Assembly (NCBI RefSeq): GCF_031755915.1
Contig: NC_083383.1
Coordinates: 5,074,001-5,138,000, forward strand
DNA length: 64,000 bases
Direction of reading: 5' to 3'
Origin: Ziziphus jujuba
Taxonomy: Eukaryota > Streptophyta > Magnoliopsida > Rosales > Rhamnaceae
The number at the start of each line of letters is the position of its first letter. Position 1 is the first letter of the stretch. The notes under the pieces are model-generated. The model was not told the DNA's origin, searched no databases, and saw only the letters and a list, made by a program, of their open reading frames with translations. Of this stretch, positions 1 to 11,540 are shown in pieces. Both the position numbers and the translations under genes were made by a program.

Positions 1-38
1 TTACTCCCTATTTTTGTGCCTTTAGTGGGCTTAGTTTT
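1..38 (+). pseudogene. psaI: psaI fragment (photosystem I subunit VIII), left part
   Basis: The first 38 bases read in frame as the middle of PsaI, the small single-helix subunit of photosystem I (LLPIFVPLVGLVF). The start codon lies outside the window. The coding sequence is cut at base 38 by a three-LTR retrotransposon array and resumes after it at 17880. The five bases 34-38 (GTTTT) are repeated at 17880-17884 as the target-site duplication. With the insertion removed, the frame continues to the normal stop without an internal stop, so this plastid gene copy was still open when it was interrupted. It is a nuclear copy of plastid DNA, not a working photosystem gene. Confidence 0.85.
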
Positions 39-1174
39 TGATACGAACCTAGGACGACCTGCTCCCAAACCCGTATTATATTAGCCCGGATCTTAATTAA
101 GTTCAAGTTCTAATGGAATTGACCTCAACCCCTAACCAACCTGTGGTTAGAAACCTTGGTATAATGTAGACGCCACAATAGGGGATGGAAAACCTATTGA
201 TAAGTCAAGCTAAAACAACCAATTCTCTAATGGTGTTTTAGGTGTTCTCAAAGAACAAAGAGATAATTAATCTCACAAGTATTTTCTTAATCAAATCAAA
301 GTTGTTTTCTTATTGATAACTAAGCCTTTAAATAGGATACAAAGCCATGAAATAAAACCCTAGAACATAAAGAAAACCAGCCACCACACATAAAGCAACC
401 TAGTTGGCTGAAACTATACTTCCTTTCCTAATCTAAGTTTGATTAATTAATTCCTTTATATTAAATTAGGAATTAATTAATTTACAATGGAAAGAATAAA
501 ATAAAAACCTTCCTAAAGTTACTTTTCCAGAAAATAAATAAATAAAAACCAAAAAGTAATGGTAGTTTCCTAAAACAAAAAGTAAAAACAAATTAGGAAA
601 CTAAAAATGCTAGCCTTTTTGATCAAGTTGACTTTGATCAATCTTTGACCTCTTTGAGCATCAAATCAGCTTCTAGATGATTTGTAGGATGCCAAATAAG
701 CTGAATATGAAGCCCCACACGTTGCCCATGCTTGGAAAAATAAGAAAAGGCTAATACAGTAAAATACAGTAAAGTCAGCAAGCAATACAGCAAATTCGGC
801 CAAATTGTTGAGGCTGTCCGTACAAGCCCTTTTTGATTGCATTTGAGGCTGCTTTAACTTGATTCCATGACCTCTTAGGCATATGTATTGAACCCATAAA
901 GCATTGGAGCCATTTCATGCTTCCCGGACTCTAAACATGTACCAAAACCGTCACCCGGGTCCGTATCAACTTCCACCGCTTGGATGCTTAGAATAGGCTT
1001 TGTATCTTCAAGTATGGACAAGCTCTGTTGAGATTGATTACCCCCTGTATAAATACTCCCAGGTTGTCCTTAAATCTCTTAATTTGAGCTCTTGTGATTG
1101 GCCTAGTCTTCATCCGTGTCGAGTCAGCACCCCAGCAGGTTATCGGTGGAGCGGGCTCGGACGGAATCACATCA
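39..1174 (-). repeat. LTR 1 (3' LTR of unit A)
   Basis: This 1136-bp LTR has TG...CA ends, read on the minus strand from the end at 1174 (next to the polypurine tract at 1175-1187) to the end at 39. It differs from LTR 2 and LTR 3 at only a handful of bases. One difference is the A at 1161, where LTR 2 has G. It contains the family's two AT-rich inverted repeats and the TTTAAAT TATA-like box. The last part of the gag-protease ORF of unit A runs into it and stops at 988. Confidence 0.92.
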
Positions 1175-4062
1175 TTCCCCTCCTCTTGAAAAGGATTTGT
1201 CCTCAAATCAAGATCATCACCTGCAGCAAAAGGAGTTAAATCAGCAACATTAAATGCAGCACTCATGTTATACTCACCTGGTAAATTAGGCTTGTAGGCA
1301 TTCTTGTTATTCGGCTCCAAAACTTGAAAAAGTCCATCCATAGGCGGCATGAGCTTTGACTTTCTTTGTTTAGGAAACCTTTCCTTTCGTAAGTGCAACC
1401 AAACCAATTCTCCTGGGTCAAACACTATTACAACAAAATCTAGAAATACATGCTCGTTATGGTAAAAATTACACTTTTTAAAGTTCGCAAACAATATTTC
1501 CCAAATTTTCAAATTGCCACTAAGTAAAGCTCTCAACAATGCAGATAAAGTTCTATGCAATAAAGACATCTTTAAATAAGTATCTTTAAAATTCATGGTC
1601 AGCAATGATTTCTTATTCATAATTACTTTATTAACATCACCAAAGCTAAGATAAAAATTTATATTCTTCCTTTCTTGTCTTCCTTTTCCTTTCTCACTCA
1701 ATGCCATCTCACCTTCCTCACTCTCGGCTTTTGCACCAAATTTTTCACTCTTGGTTTTACTAAAATCTTTCCACACAACCTGAGTGTTAGAAGACTTACC
1801 TTGGATAGCAAGCTTACCTTTTTCCTCTTGATTGGATGGTAGTCCATTTGGAATTTCATTTGGGAAGACATCTCCAAATTCCTTCAAAAGAGAAATCATT
1901 GAACTTGGCAATTCAAGTTCTTCAAAGTTAGTTTGATCATTAAAATAATTTTCTTTATAAATTATGACCAGCAAAGGTTTCTTACACTCAATAACCTTAT
2001 TAATATCCCCTAAACTCAAATAAAAGCTGCTACTTGATCTTAATTTTCTTTCTTTTTCTTTTTCCCCCTTGGATTGGTGCAAACCTTCGGATTTCCCTTC
2101 CTTCTCCAAGCTCTCGGGTTTGCCACTCTCTTTCCCCTCTCTTTTGATTTTTCCTTGATCTTTCCACTCAATATGAGTCTTAGAAACCTTACCTTGATCA
2201 ACAACCTCATTCTTATCTTCTTGAAAGGATGGTGAAGCCGTTGATGCCATACTTGCTTTTTCCTTAAGCTTTTCGGCTTCTCTCCTTTGTTGCATTTGTA
2301 ATTGGTCTTTGTAAACCTGTGTAGGAGATAATGGTTCTAGCTTGACCTTCTTCCCTTTAAACCTGAAAACAATACTATTTTCTCGACCAAAATGAGTAGC
2401 ATCTTTATCAAATTGCCATGGCCTACCTAATAGTATATGTCCAGCAATCATGGGTACAATATCACATAAAACTACATCCTCATATCTACCTATATTAAAT
2501 TTTACTTTGGCTTGTTTATTCACTTTTATTTCACCACCATCATTAAGCCATTGTAATCTATAAGGTTCTGGATGTTTAATAGTTATTAAGCCTAATTTAT
2601 CAACTACAATGTTACTAATTACATTTGTACAACTTCCACTATCAATAATCATACTACAAATCTTACCTTGAATTTCACATCGGGTGTGGAAGATATTCTC
2701 TCTTTGAATTTCATCCTCATCTTTGTATGCAGCAAGTACTCTCCTAGAAAGCAAGTTTAATTCAGCATTGGATGCTTGCAAGGTTTTGGATTCATCCTCC
2801 AAGTCCTCCTCCTCTTGCTTGGCTTCATCCTCACTTTCTTCACTTTTCGATTCTAGCTCGTCATTGCCCTTTAACACCATGATTCTTCTATTCGGGCATT
2901 GGCTAGCAATGTGTCCTCCTCCCTGGCACTTAAAACACACAATATCATGAGTTCTAGAAGGTTTAGGATCTAATTTTACCTCATTCTTTGGTGCTTGGAT
3001 AGATTTGGTTCTAGTCTCCTTCCTTGGCCAATTTGAGCTTTCTTCTTTGACTTTCAGCTTTGGCTTGCTCTCATAGATGGGATTGTTCCTCCAGCCACTT
3101 GAATTGGACCTTCCACTATTGGAAACACCTCTAAACCATGATCTTACACCCTTCCTCTTGAATTGATGCTCTAATTTAATAGCCACATGCAACAGCTCCT
3201 CCAATTCCACATATTGTTGCAATTCTAGTTGATTGGCTATTTCATGATTCAAACCACCAAGAAACCTTGCCATAGTTGCTTCCCTATCTTCATTCAAGTT
3301 CAATCTCATCATAAGCATCTCCATCTCCTTGTAATAATCCTCCACGGATCCATGTCCTTGAGATAAAGATTGAAGTCTTTGATGCAGCAACCTATGATAG
3401 TGTAATGGTACGAATCGCTTCCGCATTGCTCCTTTCATTTGTCGCCATGTAGTAATCAAGTCATCACCAACTCTCCTTCGGGTATTTTGCTCATTGGTCC
3501 ACCATTGGAGTGCATAATGGCCAAACTCCATTGTTGCCAATTTCACCTTCTTAGCCTCTGAATAATTATGGCGGTCAAATATCATCTCCATCTTTTCTTC
3601 CCACTCCAAATATGCTTCGGGGTCACTTTTTCCCATGAATGGTGGGATGTTGATCTTGATATTGCTAAGATTGTCATCTGTTTCTTCCCTCCTATATCTT
3701 CCATGGCCAGCTCTATCTTGGACAGCAAAAGTTTTGTTCATACCTTCCTCAAGGTCTCCACCGAATGGCTCCTCATCAAATTCCTCTCTCGGTCTCTCGC
3801 GACCTCCTCATCCTCGGCCTCGCCCTCCATGGAATTCTTGCCTATTTGTTGTGTTCGGAATTCCTTGGGAAACTTCTAGCCTTCCCATCCTTTGATTCAC
3901 ATGCTCAACTTGAGCACTAACCCGCTGTATTGACTCCAAAACAACTCTCATGTCCACTTGGTCTCCACTCCCGGTAGCTCGGACATTGCCATGTAATGCT
4001 ACGGACTCTTCCTCATTGATCCTCAAGGATGGATCTCCTCTTCTTATTCTAGAATCTGCCAT
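988..4062 (-). pseudogene. Unit A gag-protease ORF (one nonsense mutation)
   Basis: The ORF encodes a Ty3/gypsy Gag (retrotransposon gag domain with the WEEKMEMIF and [11 protein letters not shown] region), one CCHC zinc knuckle (CFKCQGGGHIASQC), an aspartic protease with the DSG active site ([10 protein letters not shown], later LLGRPW), a lysine/glutamate-rich linker, and a C-terminal piece resembling the end of integrase ([11 protein letters not shown]...[13 protein letters not shown]). Reverse transcriptase, RNase H and the integrase core are absent. Translation should start at 4062 (MADSRI). A TGA at 3808-3810 interrupts the glycine/arginine-rich stretch where the intact copy at 11541 has CGA, a CpG-to-TpG change. 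Downstream of it 917 codons remain open to 988, inside LTR 1. Confidence 0.85.
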
Positions 4063-5198
4063 GTTAGTAAAATACTGCAAAAATAAAATAAATCCTCACA
4101 ATATTCACTCCCTCACGTGTTTCACTTAAACAAGGTCTCGACACTCGTATTTGCACACTAGTTTCGGCTTTTACCCTCTTTTAAGCTCACACACTCTTGC
4201 CTTTTCCACTCAATGAATTATCTCAAAGTTCTAATTAAAACACCCACAAAACAGCAATTAGATCACTAGTATGTTTTAATTAAACTTATCAACAAAACAG
4301 TAGCAAAAAGTAGGCAATACCGAAAGAATCCAACAAATCCTAATTTTTCGGCTTTCTAGACAAGAAAACACAAAATAATGGTAAAACGTTGGAATTTTTG
4401 AAAACTGCACCAGATGGTAGTAGATTATGAGTTCAAGAATAAAATTCCAGGAAAAGAAATTCAAATACGATCAAGAATCAAAGAGAACAAAAATATAGAA
4501 AAGTGTTGGTTGTTGTTCTTGTAATTCAAGTTTTGTATCAATTCCTTTAACTAATTTTAATCCAAAAAATTTAATCACCCAAAATCCAAATATCCAGCAG
4601 CAAGAATAATTTCCCAGCAACTCAAATATTGAATAAATAATCAAAAACCAGCAGCTCCAACAAATTTCCAGCAAACAAATCAAACTCCAACAAACTGAAT
4701 TTTTTTTTTTTTTATTCGACTTTACCTCTTCTTTCTTTTTTTCTTTTTTTTTCACTCACAGAACTCAAACAACTGCAGTAGCAAGAATAATTACCAAAAC
4801 TGCAATTCCAACTCCAAAACAAACACCAAACCGTGACCTCCAAATAAACACAATGTGCAGTTTTTTTTTTTCTTTTTTTTAAATGATGCCGCAAACTTCT
4901 TCTTTTTTTTTTTTTTTTTTAATATATGAATGCAAATTTCTAAGACTAAAACAGCAAAGAAAAATCAACAAAAACCAAATTAACAATAACAATGATAAAA
5001 GACAACCAACAAACTAGGAAACAAAAATACGATAAAACTAGGAAATCCTAATTCAACTAGGAATGAATATATTTTTTTTTTTTTTTAAGATGCTGAACGT
5101 GTATAGGATGGATGCAACCTTAACCTAATGCTAAAATTGTAGAATAACACAAAAACAAATAAAACAAATAAAGATAGATCAAACCTGAACAAAATTTA
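4063..5198 (-). other. Untranslated leader of unit A
   Basis: About 1.1 kb lies between the primer site and the gag start. It is rich in homopolymer runs (T tracts near 4700, 4750, 4860, 4900 and 5070 on the plus strand) and has no long ORF. The same leader is found in unit B and, on the other strand, in the element at 9219-15569. This is the normal place for packaging and dimerisation signals, but none can be assigned by eye. Confidence 0.7.
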
Positions 5199-5210
5199 GC
5201 TCTGATACCA
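5199..5210 (-). promoter_or_regulatory. Primer binding site of unit A (tRNA-iMet)
   Basis: Read on the minus strand this is TGGTATCAGAGC, the complement of the 3' end of plant initiator methionine tRNA, two bases inside LTR 2. It marks LTR 2 as the 5' LTR of unit A. Confidence 0.9.
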
Positions 5211-5212
5211 AA

Positions 5213-6348
5213 TGATACGAACCTAGGACGACCTGCTCCCAAACCCGTATTATATTAGCCCGGATCTTAATTAAGTTCAAGTTCTAATGGAATTGACCTC
5301 AACCCCTAACCAACCTGTGGTTAGAAACCTTGGTATAATGTAGACGCCACAATAGGGGATGGAAAACCTATTGATAAGTCAAGCTAAAACAACCAATTCT
5401 CTAATGGTGTTTTAGGTGTTCTCAAAGAACAAAGAGATAATTAATCTCACAAGTATTTTCTTAATCAAATCAAAGTTGTTTTCTTATTGATAACTAAGCC
5501 TTTAAATAGGATACAAAGCCATGAAATAAAACCCTAGAACATAAAGAAAACCAGCCACCACACATAAAGCAACCTAGTTGGCTGAAACTATACTTCCTTT
5601 CCTAATCTAAGTTTGATTAATTAATTCCTTTATATTAAATTAGGAATTAATTAATTTACAATGGAAAGAATAAAATAAAAACCTTCCTAAAGTTACTTTT
5701 CCAGAAAATAAATAAATAAAAACCAAAAAGTAATGGTAGTTTCCTAAAACAAAAAGTAAAAACAAATTAGGAAACTAAAAATGCTAGCCTTTTTGATCAA
5801 GTTGACTTTGATCAATCTTTGACCTCTTTGAGCATCAAATCAGCTTCTAGATGATTTGTAGGATGCCAAATAAGCTGAATATGAAGCCCCACACGTTGCC
5901 CATGCTTGGAAAAATAAGAAAAGGCTAATACAGTAAAATACAGTAAAGTCAGCAAGCAATACAGCAAATTCGGCCAAATTGTTGAGGCTGTCCGTACAAG
6001 CCCTTTTTGATTGCATTTGAGGCTGCTTTAACTTGATTCCATGACCTCTTAGGCATATGTATTGAACCCATAAAGCATTGGAGCCATTTCATGCTTCTCG
6101 GACTCTAAACATGTACCAAAACCGTCACCCGGGTCCGTATCAACTTCCACCGCTTGGATGCTTAGAATAGGCTTTGTATCTTCAAGTATGGACAAGCTCT
6201 GTTGAGATTGATTACCCCCTGTATAAATACTCCCAGGTTGTCCTTAAATCTCTTAATTTGAGCTCTTGTGATTGGCCTAGTCTTCATCCGTGTCGAGTCA
6301 GCACCCCAGCAGGTTATCGGTGGAGCGGGCTCGGGCGGAATCACATCA
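5213..6348 (-). repeat. LTR 2, shared by units A and B
   Basis: This 1136-bp LTR is bordered by the primer site of unit A on its left and by the polypurine tract of unit B on its right (6349-6361). It therefore serves as 5' LTR of unit A and 3' LTR of unit B at once. It has no target-site duplication of its own. It is nearly identical to LTR 1 and LTR 3. Confidence 0.92.
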
Positions 6349-9213
6349 TTCCCCTCCTCTTGAAAAGGATTTGTCCTCAAATCAAGATCATCACCTGCAG
6401 CAAAAGGAGTTAAATCAGCAACATTAAATGCAGCACTCATGTTATACTCACCTGGTAAATTAGGCTTGTAGGCATTCTTGTTATTCGGCTCCAAAACTTG
6501 AAAAAGTCCATCCATAGGCGGCATGAGCTTTGACTTTCTTTGTTTAGGAAACCTTTCCTTTCGTAAGTGCAACCAAACCAATTCTCCTGGGTCAAATACT
6601 ATTACAACAAAATCTAGAAATACATGCTCATTATGGTGAAAATTACACTTTTTAAAGTTAGCAAACAATATTTTCCAAATTTTCAAATTGCCACTACGTA
6701 AAGCTCTCAACAATGTAGATAAAGTTCTATGCAATAAAGACATCTTTAAATAAGTATCTTTAAACTTCATGGTCAGCAATGTTTTTTTATTCATAATTAC
6801 TTTATTAACATCACCAAAGCTAAGATAACAATTTATATTCTTCCTTTCTTGTCTTCCTTTTCCTTTCTCACTCAATGCCATCTCACCTTCCTCACTCTCG
6901 GCTTTTGCACCAAATTTTTCACTCTTGGTTTTACTAAAATCTTTCCACACAACCTGAGTGTTAGAAGACTTACCTTGGATAGCAAGCTTACCTTTTTCCT
7001 CTTGATTGGATGGTAGTCCATTTGGAATTTCATTTGGGAAGACATCTCCAAATTCCTTCAAAAGAGAAATCATTGAACTTGGCAATTCAAGTTCTTCAAA
7101 GTTAGTTTGATCATTAAAATAATTTTCTTTATAAATTATGACCAGCAAAGGTTTCTTACACTCAATAACCTTATTAATATCCCCTAAACTCAAATAAAAG
7201 CTGCTACTTGATCTTAATTTTCTTTCTTTTTCTTTTTCCCCCTTGGATTGGTGCAAACCTTCGGATTTCCCTTCCTTCTCCAAGCTCTCGGGTTTGCCAC
7301 TCTCTTTCCCCTCTCTTTTGATTTTTCCTTGATCTTTCCACTCAATATGAGTCTTAGAAACCTTACCTTGATCAACAACCTCATTCTTATCTTCTTGAAA
7401 GGATGGTGAAGCCGTTGGTGCCATACTTGCTTTTTCCTTAAGCTTTTCGGCTTCTCTCCTTTGTTGCATTTGTAATTGGTCTTTGTAAACCTGTGTAGGA
7501 GATAATGGTTCTAGCTTGACCTTCTTCCCTTTAAACCTGAAAACAATACTATTTTCTCGACCAAAATGAGTAGCATCTTTATCAAATTGCCATGGCCTAC
7601 CTAATAGTATATGTCCAGCAATCATGGGTACAATATCACATAAAACTACATCCTCATATCTACCTATATTAAATTTTACTTTGGCTTGTTTATTCACTTT
7701 TATTTCACCACCATCATTAAGCCATTGTAATCTATAAGGTTCTGGATGTTTAATAGTTATTAAGCCTAATTTATCAACTACAATGTTACTAATTACATTT
7801 GTACAACTTCCACTATCAATAATCATACTACAAATCTTACCTTGAATTTCACATCGGGTGTGGAAGATGTTCTCTCTTTGAATTTCATCCTCATCTTTGT
7901 ATGCAGCAAGTACTCTCCTAGAAAGCAAGTTTAATTCAGCATTGGATGCTTGCAAGGTTTTGGATTCATCCTCCAAGTCCTCCTCCTCTTGCTTGGCTTC
8001 ATCCTCACTTTCTTCACTTTTCGATTCTAGCTCGTCATTGCCCTTTCACACCATGATTCTTCTATTCGGGCATTGGCTAGCAATGTGTCCTCCTCCCTGG
8101 CACTTAAAACACACAATATCATGAGTTCTAGAAGGTTTAGGATCTAATTTTACCTCATTCTTTGGTGCTTGGATAGATTTGGTTCTAGTCTCCTTCCTTG
8201 GCCAATTTGAACTTTCTTCTTTGACTTTCAGCTTTGGCTTGCTCTCATAGATGGGATTGTTCCTCCAGCCACTTGAATTGGACCTTCCACTATTGGAAAC
8301 ACCTCTAAACCATGATCTTACACCCTTCCTCTTGAATTGATGCTCTAATTTAATAGCCACATGCAACAGCTCCTCCAATTCCACATATTGTTGCAATTCT
8401 AGTTGATTGGCTATTTCATGATTCAAACCACCAAGAAACCTTGCTATAGTTGCTTCCCTATCTTCATTCAAGTTCAATCTCATCATAAGCATCTCCATCT
8501 CCTTGTAATAATCCTCCACGGATCCATGTCCTTGAGATAAAGATTGAAGTCTTTGATGCAGCAACCTATGATAGTGTAATGGTACGAATCGCTTCCGCAT
8601 TGCTCCTTTCATTTGTCGCCATGTAGTAATCAAGTCATCACCAACTCTCCTTCGGGTATTTTGCTCATTGGTCCACCATTGGAGTGCATAATGGCCAAAC
8701 TCCATTGTTGCCAATTTCACCTTCTTAGCCTCTGAATAATTATGGCGGTCAAATATCATCTCCATCTTTTCTTCCCACTCCAAATATGCTTCGGGGTCAC
8801 TTTTTCCCATGAATGGTGGGATGTTGATCTTGATATTGCTAAGATTGTCATCTGTTTCTTCCCTCCTATATCTTCCATGGCCAGCTCTATCTTGGACAGC
8901 AAAAGTTTTGTTCATACCTTCCTCAAGGTCTCCACCGAATGGCTCCTCATCAAATTCCTCTCTCGGTCTCTCGCGACCTCCTCGTCCTCGGCCTCGCCCT
9001 CCATGGAATTCTTGCCTATTTGTTGTGTTCGGAATTCCTTGGGAAACTTCTAGCCTTCCCATCCTTTGATTCACATGCTCAACTTGAGCACTAACCCGCT
9101 GTATTGACTCCAAAACAACTCTCATGTCCACTTGGTCTCCACTCCCGGTAGCTCGGACATTGCCATGTAATGCTACGGACTCTTCCTCATTGATCCTCAA
9201 GGATGGATCTCCT
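6162..9213 (-). pseudogene. Unit B gag-protease ORF, interrupted by a nested element
   Basis: This is the same Gag, zinc knuckle and aspartic protease ORF as unit A, nearly identical over its length. Its first codons lie at 15592-15575 on the far side of the nested element, which entered about six codons after the start. A second lesion is a TGA at 8046-8048, just after the zinc knuckle (RIMV then stop), where unit A has TTA. Unit B lacks the TGA of unit A at the glycine-rich stretch, so the two copies died from different mutations. Between about 6597 and 6829 it carries a block of changes shared with the nested element and not with unit A. Confidence 0.85.
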
Positions 9214-9789
9214 CTTCTTGATGTGATTCCGCCCGAGCCCGCTCTACCGATAACCCGCTGGGGTGCTGACTCGACACGGATGAAGACTAGGCCAAACACA
9301 AGAGCTCAAATTAAGAGATTTAAGGGCAACCTGGGAGTATTTATACAGAGGGTAATCAATCTCAACAGAGCTTGTCCATACTTGAAGATACAAAGCTTAT
9401 TCGAAGCATCCAAGTGGTGGAAGCCGATACGGACCCGGGTGACGGTTTTGGTACATTTTTGGAGTCCGAGAAGCATGAAATGGTTCCAATGCTTTATGGG
9501 TTCAATACATATGCCTAAGAGGTCATGGAATCAAGTTAAAGCAGCCTCAAATGCAATCAAAAAGGGCTTGTACGGACAGCTTCAACAATTTGGCCGAATT
9601 TGCTGTATTGCTTGCTGGCTTTACTGTATTTTACTGTATTAGCCTTTTCTTATTTTTCCAAGCATGGGCAACGTGTGGGCCTTCATATTCAGTTTATTTG
9701 GCATCCTACAAAGCATCTAGAAGCTGATTTGGAGCTCAATTTGGTCAAAGATTGGTCAAAGTCAATTTAGTCAAAAAGCTAGTATTTTA

Positions 9790-9826
9790 GTTTCCTAATT
9801 TTATTCTACTTTTTGTTTTAGGAAAC
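9790..9826 (+). repeat. LTR inverted repeat 1
   Basis: The 9-bp arms GTTTCCTAA (9790-9798) and TTAGGAAAC (9818-9826) are perfect reverse complements around a T-rich 19-base loop. The same pair is present in almost every LTR of this family in the window, including diverged solo LTRs. Confidence 0.75.
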
Positions 9827-9909
9827 TACCATTATTTTTTAGTTTCTATTTATTTATTTTCTGGACAAATAAGATTAGGAAAGTTATTATTTTATTATTT
9901 TCATTGTAA

Positions 9910-9949
9910 ATTAATTAATTCCTAATTCAAAATAAAGGAATTAATTAAT
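9910..9949 (+). repeat. LTR inverted repeat 2
   Basis: The 14-bp arms ATTAATTAATTCCT (9910-9923) and AGGAATTAATTAAT (9936-9949) are perfect reverse complements around a 12-base loop. It is kept with at most minor changes in the other LTR copies of the family. Confidence 0.78.
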
Positions 9950-10049
9950 CCAAATTAGATTAGGAAAAGGAAAGTTTCGGCCAAGGTAGACTTCTTCATT
10001 GTGTGGCCGGTTTTTCCTAGGGTTTTTAGGGTTTATTTTGTTTCTTTCA

Positions 10050-10067
10050 AAGCCTATTTAAAGGCTT
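10050..10067 (+). promoter_or_regulatory. TATA-like box inside a palindrome (LTR promoter candidate)
   Basis: The sequence AAGCCTATTTAAAGGCTT has 6-bp complementary arms (AAGCCT/AGGCTT) around the TATA-like TATTTAAA. It is followed within 20 bases by AATAAA (10081-10086), as expected around the start of R in a plant LTR. It is conserved in most family copies. The promoter role is inferred from position only. Confidence 0.45.
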
Positions 10068-10361
10068 ATTTTTCATTAATAATAAAAACTTTGAAACTTT
10101 GATTTGATTGAGAAAATACTTGTGAGATTAATTATCTCTTTGTTCTTTGAGAACACCTAAAACACCATTAGAGAATTGGTTGTTTTAGCTTGACTTATCA
10201 ATAGGTTTACCATCCCCTATTGTGGCGTCTACATTATACCAAGGTTTCTAACCACAGGTTGGTTAGGGGTTGAGGTCCATTCCATTAGAACTTGAACTTA
10301 ATTAAGATCCGGGCTAATATAATACGGGTTTAGGAGCAGGTCGTCCTAGGTTCGTATCATT

Positions 10362-10373
10362 TGGTATCAGAGC
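10362..10373 (+). promoter_or_regulatory. Primer binding site of the intact element (tRNA-iMet)
   Basis: TGGTATCAGAGC lies two bases after the 5' LTR and is complementary to the 3' end of initiator methionine tRNA, so minus-strand cDNA synthesis would be primed there. Confidence 0.92.
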
Positions 10374-11540
10374 TAAATTTTGTTCAGGTTTGATCTATCT
10401 TTATTTGCTTTATTTGTTTTTGTGTTATTCTGCAATTTTAGCATTAGGTTAAGGTTGCATCCATCCTATACACGTTCAGCATCTTAAAAAAAAAAAAAAA
10501 AAAAAATTCATTCCTAGTTGAGTTAGGATTTCCTAGTTTTATCGTATTTTTGTTTCCTAGTTTGTTGGTTGTCTTTTATCATTGTTCTTGTTAATTTGGT
10601 TTTTGTTGATTTTTCTTTGCTGTTTTAGTCTTAAATATTTGCATTCATATATTCAAAAAAAAAAAAGAAAACAAGAAAAAAAAAAAAGAAGTTTGCGGCA
10701 ACATTTAAAAAAAAAAAAAAAAAACTGCACATTTTGTTTATTTGGAGTCACGGGTTTGGTGTTTGTTTTGGAGTTGGAATTGCAATTTTGGTCATTATTC
10801 TTGCTACTGCAGTTGTTTATGTTCTGTGAGTGAAAAAAAAAAAAAGAAAAAAAAAAAAAAGAGAAAGAAGAGGTAAAGTTGGATAAAAAAAAAAAAAAAT
10901 TTCAGTTTGTTGGAGTTTGATTTGTTTGCTGGAAATTTGTTGGAGCTGCTGGTTTTTGATTATTTATTCAATATTTGAGTTGCTGGGAAATTATTCTTGC
11001 TGCTGGATATTTGGATTTTGGGTGATTAAATTTTTTTGGATTAAAATTAGTTAAAGGAATTGATACAAAACTTGAATTACAAGAACAACAACCAACACTT
11101 TTCTATATTTTTGTTCTCTTTGATTCTTGATCGTATTTGAATTTCTTTTCCTGGAATTGTATTCTTGAACTCATAATCTACTACCATCTGGTGCAGTTTT
11201 CAAAAATTCCAACGTTTTCCCATTATTTTGCGTTTTCTTGTCTAGAAAGCCGAAAAATTAGGATTTGTTGGATTCTTTCGGTATTGCCTACTTTTTGCTA
11301 CTGTTTTGTTGATAAGTTTAATTAAAATATACTAGTGATCTAATTGCTGTTTTTGTGGGTGTTTTAATTAGAACTTTGAGATAATTCATTGAGTGGAAAA
11401 AGGCAAGAGTGTGTGAGCTTAAAAGAGGGTAAAAGCCGAAACTAGTGTGCAAACACGAGTGTTGAGACCTTGTTTGAGTGAAACACGTGAGGGAGTGAAT
11501 ATTGTGACGATTTATTTTATTTTTGTAGTATTTTACTAAC
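10374..11540 (+). other. Untranslated leader of the intact element
   Basis: This leader of about 1.17 kb holds several long A tracts (near 10490, 10660, 10710, 10850 and 10890) and no long ORF. It is homologous to the leaders of units A and B on the other strand. Confidence 0.7.

Larger units (their letters stand above)
9219..10359 (+). repeat. 5' LTR of the intact element
   Basis: The LTR runs from TGATGTG to CGTATCA, 1141 bp. Its first part is an open frame that continues the gag-protease ORF when used as the 3' LTR. Downstream it holds two inverted repeats (9790-9826 and 9910-9949) and a TATA-like box inside a short palindrome (10050-10067), followed by AATAAA at 10081. Confidence 0.93.

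Noticed and set aside
1000..1239. 79-codon plus-strand ORF ([19 protein letters not shown]...), repeated at 6174 and similar in other LTRs
   Set aside because: It is the antisense shadow of the LTR-encoded tail of the gag-protease ORF. It recurs only because the LTR recurs.
9124..9642. 172-codon ORF across the left border of the intact element
   Set aside because: It is a chance fusion of antisense gag of unit B with the LTR-encoded tail frame, created by the insertion.
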